A stretch of 64,000 nucleotides of DNA from Rickettsiales bacterium (lineage in GTDB: Bacteria; Pseudomonadota; Alphaproteobacteria; Rickettsiales; Deianiraeaceae). The stretch is taken from assembly GCA_017444095.1 (NCBI GenBank), contig JAFSXM010000020.1, positions 62,001 through 126,000 on the forward strand, given 5' to 3'. The notes under the pieces are model-generated. The model did not search any database and had not been told where the DNA came from. It saw nothing but the letters and a program-made list of their open reading frames with translations. The stretch's first letter is position 1. Each line of letters begins with the position of its first letter. This document shows positions 18,851 through 28,553 of this stretch, one piece after another. A program made the position numbers and the translations under genes.

Positions 18851-20527
18851 ATGTTGGGAGAAAAACGTGAAATGGATTATCAATTCGATCCAGACAAAAT
18901 TGATAAGCAAACGGCATTCGAGAATTTGAAGTTTATTCATGAAGATGAGAGTGGTCTTGGTAACATGAATGCAGGTTATTGCCATGCTTTTGCTAATTTT
19001 ATTTTTTTCATGTCAAATCCAACATTTATTAGGACGATAAAACAATTTAAACAAAATGTTCAGTTGTATTCTGAATTAATGGTAATCGCACAAGACCAGC
19101 AATGTATGCAAGCATTATCAAATAACAAGAATATAACAGAGTTAAACAATTATCAAGCATTAAATCAACTCCTAACTAACAGTTATGGTGCGCAGTGGAT
19201 GACATTACAGGGAAAGGAGTTAGCAGGTCTTTTGAAAATGATTTATCTAATATGTCAGTACACTGATAAAAATGGAAAAATCATAGAAGATAAAGGACGG
19301 TCTGACAAGTATGCACAAGGTTATTTTGTTGATGTAAACGCGAAACATCTTTATGAAGAAATAATACAGCATGTGAATGAAGCTGGGAACCGTGATCATG
19401 CAGACAGTAAAATATATTATAGTTTTTTCCAACAATGTGCATATATTATGTCTGGTCGAAAAGTTAGTGCATTATCTTTGATACGAAATTATACATTAAA
19501 TACCAATGAAGACATCTTCGCTTGCTATGACAAACAAGGGATGGAGAAAATACTCAGTGATGCTTTAAGGAACGATGGAGATAGAATATTTGTTACTGCA
19601 GGTGGTAATCATTTTTTTGTCGTCTATAAAAAAGACAAGAATTATCATGCAATTGGTGCCGGTGTGAAGAAAATTTTTGCAACTATCAAAGAAGCAATAT
19701 ACGCCTGTATGGTTGGTAAAAACACAAACGCTTTGACTATTGATCTACAAAATCCAGAAAAAGATCTTATAAAGACTGGTGTTTGGGAGGCTATTTATGA
19801 TATAAGAACATTGCTTTTGGATCTACAAGTGGCCTCTAACAAAGGTGTGCCATATATAAATGCCTGTGCCTCAGAAAACATCAAATGTTTTGTTAAAAGG
19901 TATTTTGATCCATATAATCCAGATTATTTAAGAATAACATCAAAGGTATGCAAACAATTTCAAGAATATATGTTAGAAAACATAGATTACATTGCAATGG
20001 GTTATACGATACCGATACCGTTGATAAACATGGATGGTTGTTGTGTGGTAGACAGTAATGGCAATTTACAATACAAAATTGCAGCGAACAATTTAGCTGG
20101 AGCGAAAAATGTTATAATAAGGAACCAAATGGTAATGAATCCTCAAATTATGCCACCAAACAATATTGTAAACAATAATATGAATAACAATATGCTACCA
20201 AACAATGTGAATAACCACATGGGAATGAATAATAGCAATTTAATTCCACAAGGTATACAAAATAATTCGTTAATGAACCAACGGATTGATGAGGGGCTAA
20301 ATTTGGTTAATCAAAAAAACAATGTTGGAGAACGTAATCCGGATCATCATTCTGTCAAAAATCGTATCTATACCTTCAACCAAGGTGGAGTTGGTTTTAG
20401 TCGGCAACCAGTAACTTCCAATATGAATAATAACCCAGAATATTTATTTGGTTTGAAATGTTTAGGTAAAAAACCGCAAGAAATATCAGAGTGTTGTGCG
20501 AAATTATATTGGCCGTCTTGTTGTTAA
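18851..20527 (+). CDS. orphan with possible Cys/His protease core and Cys-terminal tail
   Basis: 558 aa; an alternative start is the ATG at 18872. No family is recognised. Two short motifs resemble a papain-type active site: Cys44 in NAGYCHAFANF preceding a helix, and His254 in GGNHFFVVYKKD at the start of a strand, at a spacing compatible with YopT-like or other clan CA folds. This reading is tentative. Residues of about 420-500 are Asn/Met/Pro-rich low complexity. The protein ends ECCAKLYWPSCC, so four of its last twelve residues are cysteine. It stands alone between the EamA gene and htrA, with no signal peptide. A translocated effector is the working idea. Confidence 0.72.
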   Translation: MLGEKREMDYQFDPDKIDKQTAFENLKFIHEDESGLGNMNAGYCHAFANFIFFMSNPTFIRTIKQFKQNVQLYSELMVIAQDQQCMQALSNNKNITELNNYQALNQLLTNSYGAQWMTLQGKELAGLLKMIYLICQYTDKNGKIIEDKGRSDKYAQGYFVDVNAKHLYEEIIQHVNEAGNRDHADSKIYYSFFQQCAYIMSGRKVSALSLIRNYTLNTNEDIFACYDKQGMEKILSDALRNDGDRIFVTAGGNHFFVVYKKDKNYHAIGAGVKKIFATIKEAIYACMVGKNTNALTIDLQNPEKDLIKTGVWEAIYDIRTLLLDLQVASNKGVPYINACASENIKCFVKRYFDPYNPDYLRITSKVCKQFQEYMLENIDYIAMGYTIPIPLINMDGCCVVDSNGNLQYKIAANNLAGAKNVIIRNQMVMNPQIMPPNNIVNNNMNNNMLPNNVNNHMGMNNSNLIPQGIQNNSLMNQRIDEGLNLVNQKNNVGERNPDHHSVKNRIYTFNQGGVGFSRQPVTSNMNNNPEYLFGLKCLGKKPQEISECCAKLYWPSCC

Positions 20528-20655
20528 TGATATAAATAACAGCAATATTTTTATACAAAAGATTGTATATTAACTTGCAATGCTTATTGTATGGTAATTA
20601 TCAAAAAAACTTGCTTATTATAACTTTGTTTGCACGCATCTTATCGTATAAGATA

Positions 20656-22290
20656 ATGACCACTTCAAAATCAGTCAAAAGCAAGCAAAAATCTGTTAAG
20701 AGTGGTAAGAAAAAAATACTTGCTGTTGTAATTGCTATTCTAATTGTTCTGTGTGGTAGCTGTGCTGTTGTAATTAGATATTTTGATGTTGATTTTAGTA
20801 AATATTTGCAACAAAAAAAAGCGGTCGTTGAGGCAAAAAAGACAAATAGTAAAGACATTCTGGCAGGAAGTAATGGTTCTGTTTTATCAAGTGGCAATGC
20901 GATTAAAGGAACAGCAAGTGTTGATTTAACAAATTATAGTAAGAATGATTTAGTTAATGACATTACAAATGGAAATATTGAAAATGAAAATAGCCATAAC
21001 TCTTTTGTAGAAAAGCTATTGCCGTCCGTTGTGCATATTAAGAGTATTTATTTAATTGATACGGAAGACCAACAGAAATATCGTATTATGAGTGCTTTTG
21101 GTGGCGACATTTTGCCTTCAAGAAAAACAAAAGCGACTGGTAGTGGCAGTGGATTTTTTATATCAAATGATGGTTATATTTTAACAAATTTCCATGTAAT
21201 AGATGATGCACAAGATATAGATGTTGAGATAAAGAGTGGAGGAAAATATAAGGCAAAAGTTATAGGCTATGATGAGGGCTCGGATTTAGCTGTGTTAAAA
21301 ATTAACTCACAAAAAGGCGAGAAATTTGCAAAAGTTGAGTTTGGCTCTTCCGATGATGTTAATGTTGGAGACAAGGTTATTGTTGTTGGTGGACCTTTGG
21401 GGCATAAATGGTCTGTTTCGTCCGGAATAGTAAGTGGCAAAGCAAGAGAAGATTTTAGAGTAAGCAATGTTGGGGAGTTTATACAAATAGATGCAGCTGT
21501 TAATCCCGGTAACTCTGGTGGCCCAGCATTTAATGCAAAAGGTCAAGTTATTGGTGTAAATACTTGGGGATATGGAAATTCACAGGGATTAAATTTTGCA
21601 ATTTCGCAAAAGACAATAGATGAGGTTTTACCACAAATAAGAAAAGGTAAAAATATGTCAAGGGGCTTCTGGGGTATTTCAGTTGAAGAGATGGATCCTT
21701 GGGATGTAGAAGCTCTTGGATTGGAAAAGAACGAGGGTATGAAAATTGTTGAAATAGCAAAAGGTGCTCCTGCTGATAAAGCCGGCATCAAAAGCGGTGA
21801 TGTGATTGTTGAGATCAATGGAAAAAAAATAACCGATAAAGCCTCTATGACACAGGTAAATAAATACATTATGACTGATACAAAATCTACCATTAAGGTA
21901 AATAGATATGGAGAGATGAAAACATTTAAAAATGTTTCTGCTATTGATAAAAAACTATTGGAAAAACTACACAAAGGTGAAGTTGGAATGCTTGATTTTG
22001 ATGATAAAATGATGTCTGTTAGGCTGATAACTAAAAAGATGCACTTACAATATGGTTTTCCAGAAGATATACATGGGGTCGTGGTTTCATCTGTGAAGGA
22101 AAATAAAGAACCTATGTTTATGTTATCAGTTGGTGATGTAATTACTCAAATAAATGGATATAAAACCAGCACGATTGAAGAATACAAAGAGGCAGTTGAG
22201 AAGATTAGAAAAGACAAGAAGAAAATGGCTATTTTCCATGTTTACAGGCCAACTATACGGGAAAAATCAATCTTTGGCAGTAAGTTTTAG
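20656..22290 (+). CDS. HtrA/DegP-family periplasmic serine protease
   Basis: 544 aa from the ATG at 20656 (MTTSKSVKSKQ); earlier in-frame starts add an implausible N-terminus. A membrane anchor at about residues 21-43 follows a basic segment. The trypsin-like domain has the triad His180 (TNFHVIDD), Asp210 (GSDLAVLKI) and Ser287 (NPGNSGGPAFN). Two PDZ domains follow, at about 350-430 (GMKIVEIAKGAPADKAGIKS) and about 445-535 (GDVITQINGYKTSTIEEY). It degrades or refolds misfolded envelope proteins and is often needed for survival in host cells. With one N-terminal anchor and two PDZ domains it could be degP- or mucD-like, so no finer symbol is given. Confidence 0.93.
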   Translation: MTTSKSVKSKQKSVKSGKKKILAVVIAILIVLCGSCAVVIRYFDVDFSKYLQQKKAVVEAKKTNSKDILAGSNGSVLSSGNAIKGTASVDLTNYSKNDLVNDITNGNIENENSHNSFVEKLLPSVVHIKSIYLIDTEDQQKYRIMSAFGGDILPSRKTKATGSGSGFFISNDGYILTNFHVIDDAQDIDVEIKSGGKYKAKVIGYDEGSDLAVLKINSQKGEKFAKVEFGSSDDVNVGDKVIVVGGPLGHKWSVSSGIVSGKAREDFRVSNVGEFIQIDAAVNPGNSGGPAFNAKGQVIGVNTWGYGNSQGLNFAISQKTIDEVLPQIRKGKNMSRGFWGISVEEMDPWDVEALGLEKNEGMKIVEIAKGAPADKAGIKSGDVIVEINGKKITDKASMTQVNKYIMTDTKSTIKVNRYGEMKTFKNVSAIDKKLLEKLHKGEVGMLDFDDKMMSVRLITKKMHLQYGFPEDIHGVVVSSVKENKEPMFMLSVGDVITQINGYKTSTIEEYKEAVEKIRKDKKKMAIFHVYRPTIREKSIFGSKF

Positions 22291-22335
22291 CATTTCATTG
22301 TTTATTGTTTTTTTTAAAAATTAAAATTACATGAG

Positions 22336-24375
22336 CTACTGAAAATTATAAGGGTCCACATCTATCTTAACCTTGACTTTATTAGATATGTCAAACTTAT
22401 CTTTTATTCTATTTAATATGTTTATGATTGTTAAGTCCTTATCGCTTTTGATTAAAAACCTATATCTATAACTTCTTTTCATATAGAACATTTGACTTTC
22501 CGTTGGACCAAGTATTGTTGCTGATTTTGGTAAATATTTACTTAATAAAATACCAATTTGCATAGCTATCGTTTCTGCATCCTCTTTATGATTTGAAGAT
22601 ATAATTATTGATATAAACCTTGAATATGGTGGTAAGTTGTATTGTTTTCGCTGTTTAATTTCATTTTTGTAAAATTTTTCAATGTCGTAATTTTTAATAT
22701 TTTGTAAGACGATATTGTTTGGATTTGATGTTTGTATGTATATTTTTGCTCCCTCTCGTTCACGACCAGCACGACCTGATAGCTGAAATAGCATTTGAAA
22801 CATTTTTTCATAAGTCCTAAAATCACCATCAATAGCCATTCCGTCTATATCCAGCACGATTATGGTGGTTAATCTTGGAAAATGATATCCCTTTGTCATT
22901 ATTTGTGTCCCAATTATAACATCAATGTCGTCATTATTGATTTTATCCATCATTGTCTTTATATCATTTTCATTGCCTATTTCATCACTTGAAAAGATAA
23001 TTGTATGCAGTTGGCTATTTAGTTTATCAATCTCGACTTGTAATTGTTCAACACCAATACCTTTATTTGGTGCCAGCTTTTCACTTCCACATTTTTCACA
23101 ATGTGAATATTTATATTTACTAAATCCACAATAATGGCATTTTAATTCATTTTTTTTTCTGTGATATGATAATAAATTATCGCAATTCTTACATTTAACC
23201 TCATATCCACAATTCTCACATTTCAATGTTCGCGAATATCCCCTTCTATTTATAAAAATCATTGTTTGTTCGTTTTTTTGTTTTGTATTTAGTATTGCTT
23301 CGATGGATGTGCTTGCGAGGCAACCATTTTGATTGCTGGTCGTTGGTGATGTTAATGCAACCTCTGGCGGTGTGATGTTAAAAAATTGATTATTTAGATT
23401 AAAAATAGAATATTTCTTTTGTATCACATTTGTTATTGTTTCAATAGATGGTGTTGCGGATGATAGGATTATTGGTATGTTTTCATATTTAGCTCGTAAT
23501 ACACCCATATCTCGTGCATTATAGACCGGTATTTCGTCTTGTTTGTATGATGTATCGTGTTCTTCGTCTATTATAATGGCTTTTAAATTAGCATAAGGTA
23601 ATAATAATCCAGAGCGAGTTGATAATATGATTTTTGCTTTTCCAGATATTATGCTTGCATAATACTTCTTTTTTTTCGCTATTGAAACTGATGAATGCCA
23701 GATGATTGGTTCTATATTGCAAAAATCTTTTATTGTTTTGATAAGTTGTCCTGTTAATGCTATCTCTGGAACCATTATCAACACTTGTCCGTTGGTATCT
23801 TGTGATAATAGTTTTCTAACAATATCTAAAAATACATAAGTTTTTCCGCTACCCATTACCCCTCTTAAAACCGATACATTGAAACCCGATTTGCTATAAA
23901 TTGCATTTGCAACATCACTTTGCATTTGTGATAGACATATGTTCTGTTGTTTTTTTGACTTTATGCGGTTTTCACAAGCCATTGGTTCTATGTCTCGTTT
24001 TTTATTTATCCAAAAACTTGGGATAGACATTTGTATAAGTTTCTCAATATCAATGATGTTGTAGAATGCCATTTGTTTTAAAAATAATAGAAGATTTTGT
24101 GATAAAAAATTTTTATGTATTATCCTATTTATTGGTTTTATCTTATCAAGATTGATTGACTTTTTATGAAATATTATGTTATTTTCATTGTCTATCTCGT
24201 ATTCATTTATATTTAGTATAATGCCTATTACATTTTTTTTTGAAAAACTTACCTCAACTATTGATGCAAGGTTGTCTTTATCTATAATATTACCGCCATC
24301 TGCAAGACAACACTTATAAATATAACTCTTACTTTGTAGTCCAAAACAATAAATTTCAGCAAGAGCTATTTTCAT
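22336..24375 (-). CDS. priA: primosomal replication-restart helicase PriA
   Basis: 679 aa from the ATG at 24373-24375 (MKIALAEIYCFG). An extended frame to 24528 would overlap the divergent antiporter gene and is rejected. The helicase core has Walker A GVMGSGKTYVFL and the DEEH box IIIDEEHDTSYKQ. It is interrupted by the characteristic zinc-binding insert with eight cysteines in four CxxC pairs (CENC, CKNC, CHYC, CEKC). Motifs V and VI (GTQIMTKGYHF, LSGRAGRER) are intact. PriA reloads DnaB at stalled forks. It is convergent with htrA. Confidence 0.96.
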   Translation of the reverse strand: MKIALAEIYCFGLQSKSYIYKCCLADGGNIIDKDNLASIVEVSFSKKNVIGIILNINEYEIDNENNIIFHKKSINLDKIKPINRIIHKNFLSQNLLLFLKQMAFYNIIDIEKLIQMSIPSFWINKKRDIEPMACENRIKSKKQQNICLSQMQSDVANAIYSKSGFNVSVLRGVMGSGKTYVFLDIVRKLLSQDTNGQVLIMVPEIALTGQLIKTIKDFCNIEPIIWHSSVSIAKKKKYYASIISGKAKIILSTRSGLLLPYANLKAIIIDEEHDTSYKQDEIPVYNARDMGVLRAKYENIPIILSSATPSIETITNVIQKKYSIFNLNNQFFNITPPEVALTSPTTSNQNGCLASTSIEAILNTKQKNEQTMIFINRRGYSRTLKCENCGYEVKCKNCDNLLSYHRKKNELKCHYCGFSKYKYSHCEKCGSEKLAPNKGIGVEQLQVEIDKLNSQLHTIIFSSDEIGNENDIKTMMDKINNDDIDVIIGTQIMTKGYHFPRLTTIIVLDIDGMAIDGDFRTYEKMFQMLFQLSGRAGREREGAKIYIQTSNPNNIVLQNIKNYDIEKFYKNEIKQRKQYNLPPYSRFISIIISSNHKEDAETIAMQIGILLSKYLPKSATILGPTESQMFYMKRSYRYRFLIKSDKDLTIINILNRIKDKFDISNKVKVKIDVDPYNFQ

Positions 24376-24442
24376 AGCTTTTGACTTGCATTTTATTTTA
24401 TAAAAGCAATTTTTTTTTCGGTTATTGCCACAATAATAAAAT

Positions 24443-25066
24443 ATGTTATCCGTTTTATTGCTGACAGAAGTGATGTTACTGATCTTGTCATCATATATGA
24501 TGATAACAAAAAGCACAATTATTTGCATCGTTATTTCAAATATTATTAGTGCTATTATGGTGTTTATTTATTGTGTTTTACAAGCACCTGATATATCTAT
24601 AACCGAGGCAGTTATTGGAACGGCAACAAGCACAATCTTATTTGCCCTAATATATTTATACATAAGAAAAACATCAGAGCACGAAAGTGATCATTTTTAT
24701 CAACAAGTGGATATTAGGCAGAGATTGTTTGTGTTGATTTTGTGTATTATTTTCTATATGCTGTTAGTTTATGTTGTGCAAAATCTTCCAACACAAACAC
24801 AAGTTGCCGATTCTAATGATATTCCAAGGGTTGCAGGTTTGTATATTAAAAATGCAATAAATGATTTTGGTTTTTCCAGTATCGTGACTGCTGTTGTTGC
24901 TGGGTATCGTGCATTTGATACAATGTTTGAGAATGTAGTTATTTTTACAGCATGTTATGGTTTTTATATTTTAATGAAGATGGAGAAAAACGATGATGTA
25001 AAAAAAAGTAATATACAGATAAGTTTACAAGCGAACGAAGATAATACTTTACATAAAAATATTTAA
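24443..25066 (+). CDS. Mrp/Mnh-type Na+/H+ antiporter subunit (DUF4040 + MbhE-like)
   Basis: 207 aa with about five hydrophobic helices. The first half carries the DUF4040/MbhD signature (SAIMVFIYCVLQAPDISITE, then AVIGTATSTILFALI). The second half resembles the MbhE-type segment (RVAGLYIKNAINDFGFSS, then FDTMFENVVIFTACYGFY). These domains normally sit at the C-terminus of MrpA or in MrpB within a six- or seven-gene antiporter operon. Here no other mrp/mnh gene is near. iscS starts three bases after the stop, so the two are co-transcribed. Rickettsiales are known to have dispersed Mrp subunits, so the complex may be assembled from scattered loci. Confidence 0.8.
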   Translation: MLSVLLLTEVMLLILSSYMMITKSTIICIVISNIISAIMVFIYCVLQAPDISITEAVIGTATSTILFALIYLYIRKTSEHESDHFYQQVDIRQRLFVLILCIIFYMLLVYVVQNLPTQTQVADSNDIPRVAGLYIKNAINDFGFSSIVTAVVAGYRAFDTMFENVVIFTACYGFYILMKMEKNDDVKKSNIQISLQANEDNTLHKNI

Positions 25067-25069
25067 AAT

Positions 25070-26281
25070 ATGCAAACAGATAAACTTTATTATTTTGACT
25101 ATCAATCCACAACACCAATGGATGATAGAGTTATTGAGGCCGTATATGCTTCAATGAAAGAAGATTTTGGAAATCCGCACTCAACATCGCACCCATTGGG
25201 TTGGAAAGCTTTTGAAAAAGTAGAGCAGGCAAGGTATAAAATAGCAAAATTAATAAATGCGAAAGCAGAAGATATTGTTTTTACAAGTGGTGCTACGGAA
25301 AGTAATAACCTTGCAATAAAGGGTGTAGCTCATTTTTACAAAAATAAAGGCAAACATATTATTACAATGTCAGTAGAACATAAATGTGTTCTGGAAAGTT
25401 GCCATTTTTTAGAGACAGAGGGGTATGATATTACATATATTGACCCAGAGGAAGATGGGTTATTAGACTTGAATAAATTAAACGATGCAATAAGAGAAGA
25501 TACAATTTTAATTTCCGTAATGGGTGTGAATAACGAGACTGGTGTTATTCAAAATTTAAAAGAAATTGGCAAAATAGCACATAATAAAGGAATATTATTT
25601 CATACAGATTGTGCACAGGCATATGGAAAAATTCCTTTGGATGTTGAAGAGATGAATATAGATTTGATGTCAATATCAAGTCATAAAATCTATGGTCCAA
25701 AGGGAATAGGGGGCTTATATGTACGACAAAAACCAAAAGTAAGATTATCTCCAATTATACACGGAGGAATGCAGGAGAAAGGTTTAAGAAGTGGAACATT
25801 GGCGACACCTTTATGTGTTGGTTTTGGTGTGGCAAGTGATATTTGTAAAAATGAAATGCAACAAGATTGGCAAATGGTAGAGAAAATTGCAAATAAGTTT
25901 TTAGATAAAGTTTTGAAACTTGAAGATGTTGTTTTAAATGGTAATAAAAGTCATAAAATACCATATTGTAATAATATTAGTTTTTTACACATTGAAGGAG
26001 AGAGTTTGCTGTTAGCGGTGCAAAACTTTTGCATTTCAACAGGCTCGGCCTGTAATTCAGCCAATTTGCAACCATCTTATGTAATTTCTAAAATGAGAAA
26101 AGATGATTATTATGCACATTCTGCTATGCGAATTGGCTTTGGCAGGATGACAAAAGAAGAAGATGTTGTGTTATTCGCAGATAAGTTGATAGAAGCAGTT
26201 AATCATTTAAGGTCAATATCACCATTATGGGAAATGAAAAAAAATGGTATAGACATTACGAAAATTCATTGGGATGAATAA
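25070..26281 (+). CDS. iscS: cysteine desulfurase IscS
   Basis: 403 aa PLP enzyme that takes sulfur from L-cysteine for Fe-S cluster and thio-tRNA synthesis. The PLP lysine is Lys206 in SSHKIYGPKG, and His in SVEHKCVLES stacks on the cofactor. The catalytic loop is STGSACNSANLQPSYVI with Cys328, the short-loop group I form. The C-terminus (SPLWEMKKNGIDITKIHWDE) matches the conserved tail that docks IscU. No iscR, iscU, iscA or hscBA genes follow, so the usual isc operon is broken up. A [2Fe-2S] ferredoxin of the isc type lies at 56339-56650. Confidence 0.95.
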   Translation: MQTDKLYYFDYQSTTPMDDRVIEAVYASMKEDFGNPHSTSHPLGWKAFEKVEQARYKIAKLINAKAEDIVFTSGATESNNLAIKGVAHFYKNKGKHIITMSVEHKCVLESCHFLETEGYDITYIDPEEDGLLDLNKLNDAIREDTILISVMGVNNETGVIQNLKEIGKIAHNKGILFHTDCAQAYGKIPLDVEEMNIDLMSISSHKIYGPKGIGGLYVRQKPKVRLSPIIHGGMQEKGLRSGTLATPLCVGFGVASDICKNEMQQDWQMVEKIANKFLDKVLKLEDVVLNGNKSHKIPYCNNISFLHIEGESLLLAVQNFCISTGSACNSANLQPSYVISKMRKDDYYAHSAMRIGFGRMTKEEDVVLFADKLIEAVNHLRSISPLWEMKKNGIDITKIHWDE

Positions 26282-26413
26282 TATTACACTTTGATAAATA
26301 TAATAAGCAAAATAACACCAGTATAACCAAATATAAGCATCATAGTATTAATTAATAACACTACAATGCTTATCTATACCATCTATTATCTCTTTATGTA
26401 TTCAGTCGTGACA

Positions 26414-26698
26414 CTAATCACCATATACATAAGTACACAGTTGCTTTGTTAGGCCTAAGTGTTTATATTCAATACCATATTCCACCATACGAATTGTAGA
26501 AATGTTGCCATTTTTTGCAGCTTGAATGATCGATCCAGTACCTCTTGTACCTATGTTGATGGAAAAACAAGCTTTACCCATTTTTGTAATTTTCGTCATA
26601 TCGACGGGCGTTGCTGGAAAATCTACATCTTTTATCATAGTTCCTGACATACAACCGGATGTTGTTGCGAGTAATGCGAATATTGAAACGAATTTCAT
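26414..26698 (-). CDS. TRL-like small lipoprotein
   Basis: 94 aa from the ATG at 26696-26698. MKFVSIFALLATTSGC is a short lipoprotein signal peptide with the acylated Cys at residue 16. The mature part (DFPATPVDMTKITKMGKACF, SIIQAAKNGNISTIRMVEYG and a C-terminal YVYGD) matches my memory of the TRL-like domain family: small secreted lipoproteins with an 'AAKNGGITKI' core. The role of this family is unknown. A longer frame to 26764 lacks a sensible N-terminus. It is downstream of the bactofilin gene on the same strand with a gap of about 150 bases. Confidence 0.75.
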   Translation of the reverse strand: MKFVSIFALLATTSGCMSGTMIKDVDFPATPVDMTKITKMGKACFSINIGTRGTGSIIQAAKNGNISTIRMVEYGIEYKHLGLTKQLCTYVYGD

Positions 26699-26847
26699 AT
26701 GTTTTAAATTCATACAAAAAATAATAAAAACATATTTATAATGACATGTTGTTATAATATGCAAGGAAATATTGCAAAAAAGTTTTTCTTGTTTAAGAAA
26801 TATTGTTGCTCTTTTAGAAAGATGGAGAGTCGTGCTTACAATGAATA

Positions 26848-27225
26848 CTACTTATTTTTCCCATCTTTACTATCCTTACTATTTTGTTTTTTATCATTAT
26901 TCTCGTGATGGCAATGTCCTTCGATTACCGAGCCATCCTCTATTGAGAGAGTATTGTAATACATTTCACCTTTTATATATGAACCATTCAACATTTTGAT
27001 ACTTTTAGCTTTGATATTACCATCTATTTTTCCATTTTTTGCTATTACAATGTCTTCTGCAATAATTTCACCAGTAATTATACCACCATTTTTAACATTT
27101 AATTGCTTAACACTTACATTACCATTGATTGTGCCACCAACATCTAAAATACCATTAGAGACGATATCACCCTTGATGCTTGTGTTATTGTCTAACACTG
27201 AAACCGAACTTGACAAAGCAGACAT
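26848..27225 (-). CDS. bactofilin (polymer-forming cytoskeletal protein)
   Basis: 125 aa. The central region (about 15-100) is a regular beta-helix with the Gly/Asn/hydrophobic repeat typical of bactofilins: SIKGDIVSNGILDVGGTING, then NVSVKQLNVKNGGIITGEI. Short disordered ends flank it, the C-terminal one Lys/Asp/Asn-rich. Bactofilins assemble nucleotide-free filaments on the inner membrane and position cell-wall enzymes. The M23 peptidase gene lies 23 bases upstream on the same strand, the conserved pairing in which bactofilin scaffolds a LytM-type peptidase to set cell shape. Confidence 0.93.
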   Translation of the reverse strand: MSALSSSVSVLDNNTSIKGDIVSNGILDVGGTINGNVSVKQLNVKNGGIITGEIIAEDIVIAKNGKIDGNIKAKSIKMLNGSYIKGEMYYNTLSIEDGSVIEGHCHHENNDKKQNSKDSKDGKNK

Positions 27226-27248
27226 AAAAAAAACAATAAAACAATATA

Positions 27249-28316
27249 TTATTTATAATTTATAAAATTTATAGGGTCAACATCATGATTATTTATAAGC
27301 ATCTCGTAATGTAAATGATACCCAGTGGTCCTTCCTGACATACCTTGTTTTCCTATTTTATCTCCACCTTTAACTTTGTCGTTCTCTCTAACATCTATCG
27401 TTTCTAAGTGCGAATATCTTGTTTTTATGCTATATGCTTTTGGAAAATAACTATGTTCTATTTCAACACAATTTCCATGTCCTTGTTTTTGTCCAACAAA
27501 AGACACAATGCCATCTTTCGGGGTAATAACATTACCATCATTTATTACAATATCAATGCCTTTATGAAAACCTATTTTACTATTATCTATTGGATCAATT
27601 CGTTTGCCATATTTACTTGTAATACGATAAGTGCCTTCCATTGGCTTGCCAAGTGGTAAAGATGATATGATGTTTTCAGCATTTATTAGTTGGTTGATAC
27701 CTTCCTTATAATTGTCATTGTTAATTTTAACTTTATGTAGGGTTAATAAAGGTTTTGTTTTTTTTGCCATAAACGATGAAAATTTCTCATAAGGCCCACC
27801 TTGTGCATTTGTATCTTTTGCATTATTTGCTACTGGTTGATTTTTATAGTCCATTGAGTTAATATTTAATTTCTCAATTTTTTTATTTAAATACTTATTT
27901 CTCTCCTCTAAACCTCTATAAGTATCATCTATTTGTTTGTCTATAATGGCTTTTGCTATTGCTTCATTGGCACCTTCGGTTGGAACTTTTAAACCATCAA
28001 TTCTTTCTCTAACTTTCATGTATTCGTTGATTTTATCAAGTTTTCCTGAAAGAGAGGAAAAATAATTTTTATAGTTCTTATTTTCTTCCATAATCTGTTT
28101 GTATTCAAGCAATATCTCATTTGTGCTTGCATTTTTATATCTAATATATTGCCAACAACATACTGCAATAAAAGCACAAAAACAGAGAAATAAGACTATT
28201 TGCTTAAAAGCAGTTAATTTTATGTATTTTGTTTTTTTTTCATCCCTGATGATAATGGTTTTACTTTTAAAAAAAAACATATACTGAAAGTTATATTTTA
28301 ATGAAGTTAAAGTCAA
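27249..28316 (-). CDS. membrane-anchored M23 (LytM-type) peptidoglycan endopeptidase
   Basis: 355 aa, or 343 if the ATG at 28278-28280 (MFFFKSKTIII) is used. One membrane helix (about residues 38-55) is followed by a periplasmic coiled coil (about 60-165) and a C-terminal LytM domain. Zinc ligands are visible in HKGIDIVINDG (HxxxD) and in GYHLHYEM (HxH), so the site appears complete and active. It would cleave peptide cross-links in murein. Adjacency to the bactofilin gene marks it as the partner of the cytoskeletal filament. Retention of both suggests this organism keeps a peptidoglycan wall. Confidence 0.92.
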   Translation of the reverse strand: MTLTSLKYNFQYMFFFKSKTIIIRDEKKTKYIKLTAFKQIVLFLCFCAFIAVCCWQYIRYKNASTNEILLEYKQIMEENKNYKNYFSSLSGKLDKINEYMKVRERIDGLKVPTEGANEAIAKAIIDKQIDDTYRGLEERNKYLNKKIEKLNINSMDYKNQPVANNAKDTNAQGGPYEKFSSFMAKKTKPLLTLHKVKINNDNYKEGINQLINAENIISSLPLGKPMEGTYRITSKYGKRIDPIDNSKIGFHKGIDIVINDGNVITPKDGIVSFVGQKQGHGNCVEIEHSYFPKAYSIKTRYSHLETIDVRENDKVKGGDKIGKQGMSGRTTGYHLHYEMLINNHDVDPINFINYK

Positions 28317-28553
28317 GATTAAATTTATCGCTACAGATATGATAAAACAAACACTTGATAAATGAATTAAATTATTGTATTGATGATTACTAATGTATGG
28401 CTGATTGTTTTGTTAAATATATTTATCAATATAAGTTATCACTTGCTATTGTTATAGTTAGAATCAAGAGTTTATTTAATAGTAGCCTATTATAAAAATT
28501 TAAATTTGTTTTTTTTAAAAAAAATTGTATATTATCGTAGATATCGTTACATT

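Noticed and set aside
24376..24528. N-terminal extension of PriA to 24528
   Set aside because: It has no PriA-like content and overlaps the start of the divergent antiporter gene. The ATG at 24375 begins the family's usual N-terminus.
26772..26999. 75-aa plus-strand frame opposite the bactofilin gene
   Set aside because: It is a shadow of a clear bactofilin gene, with no recognisable features.
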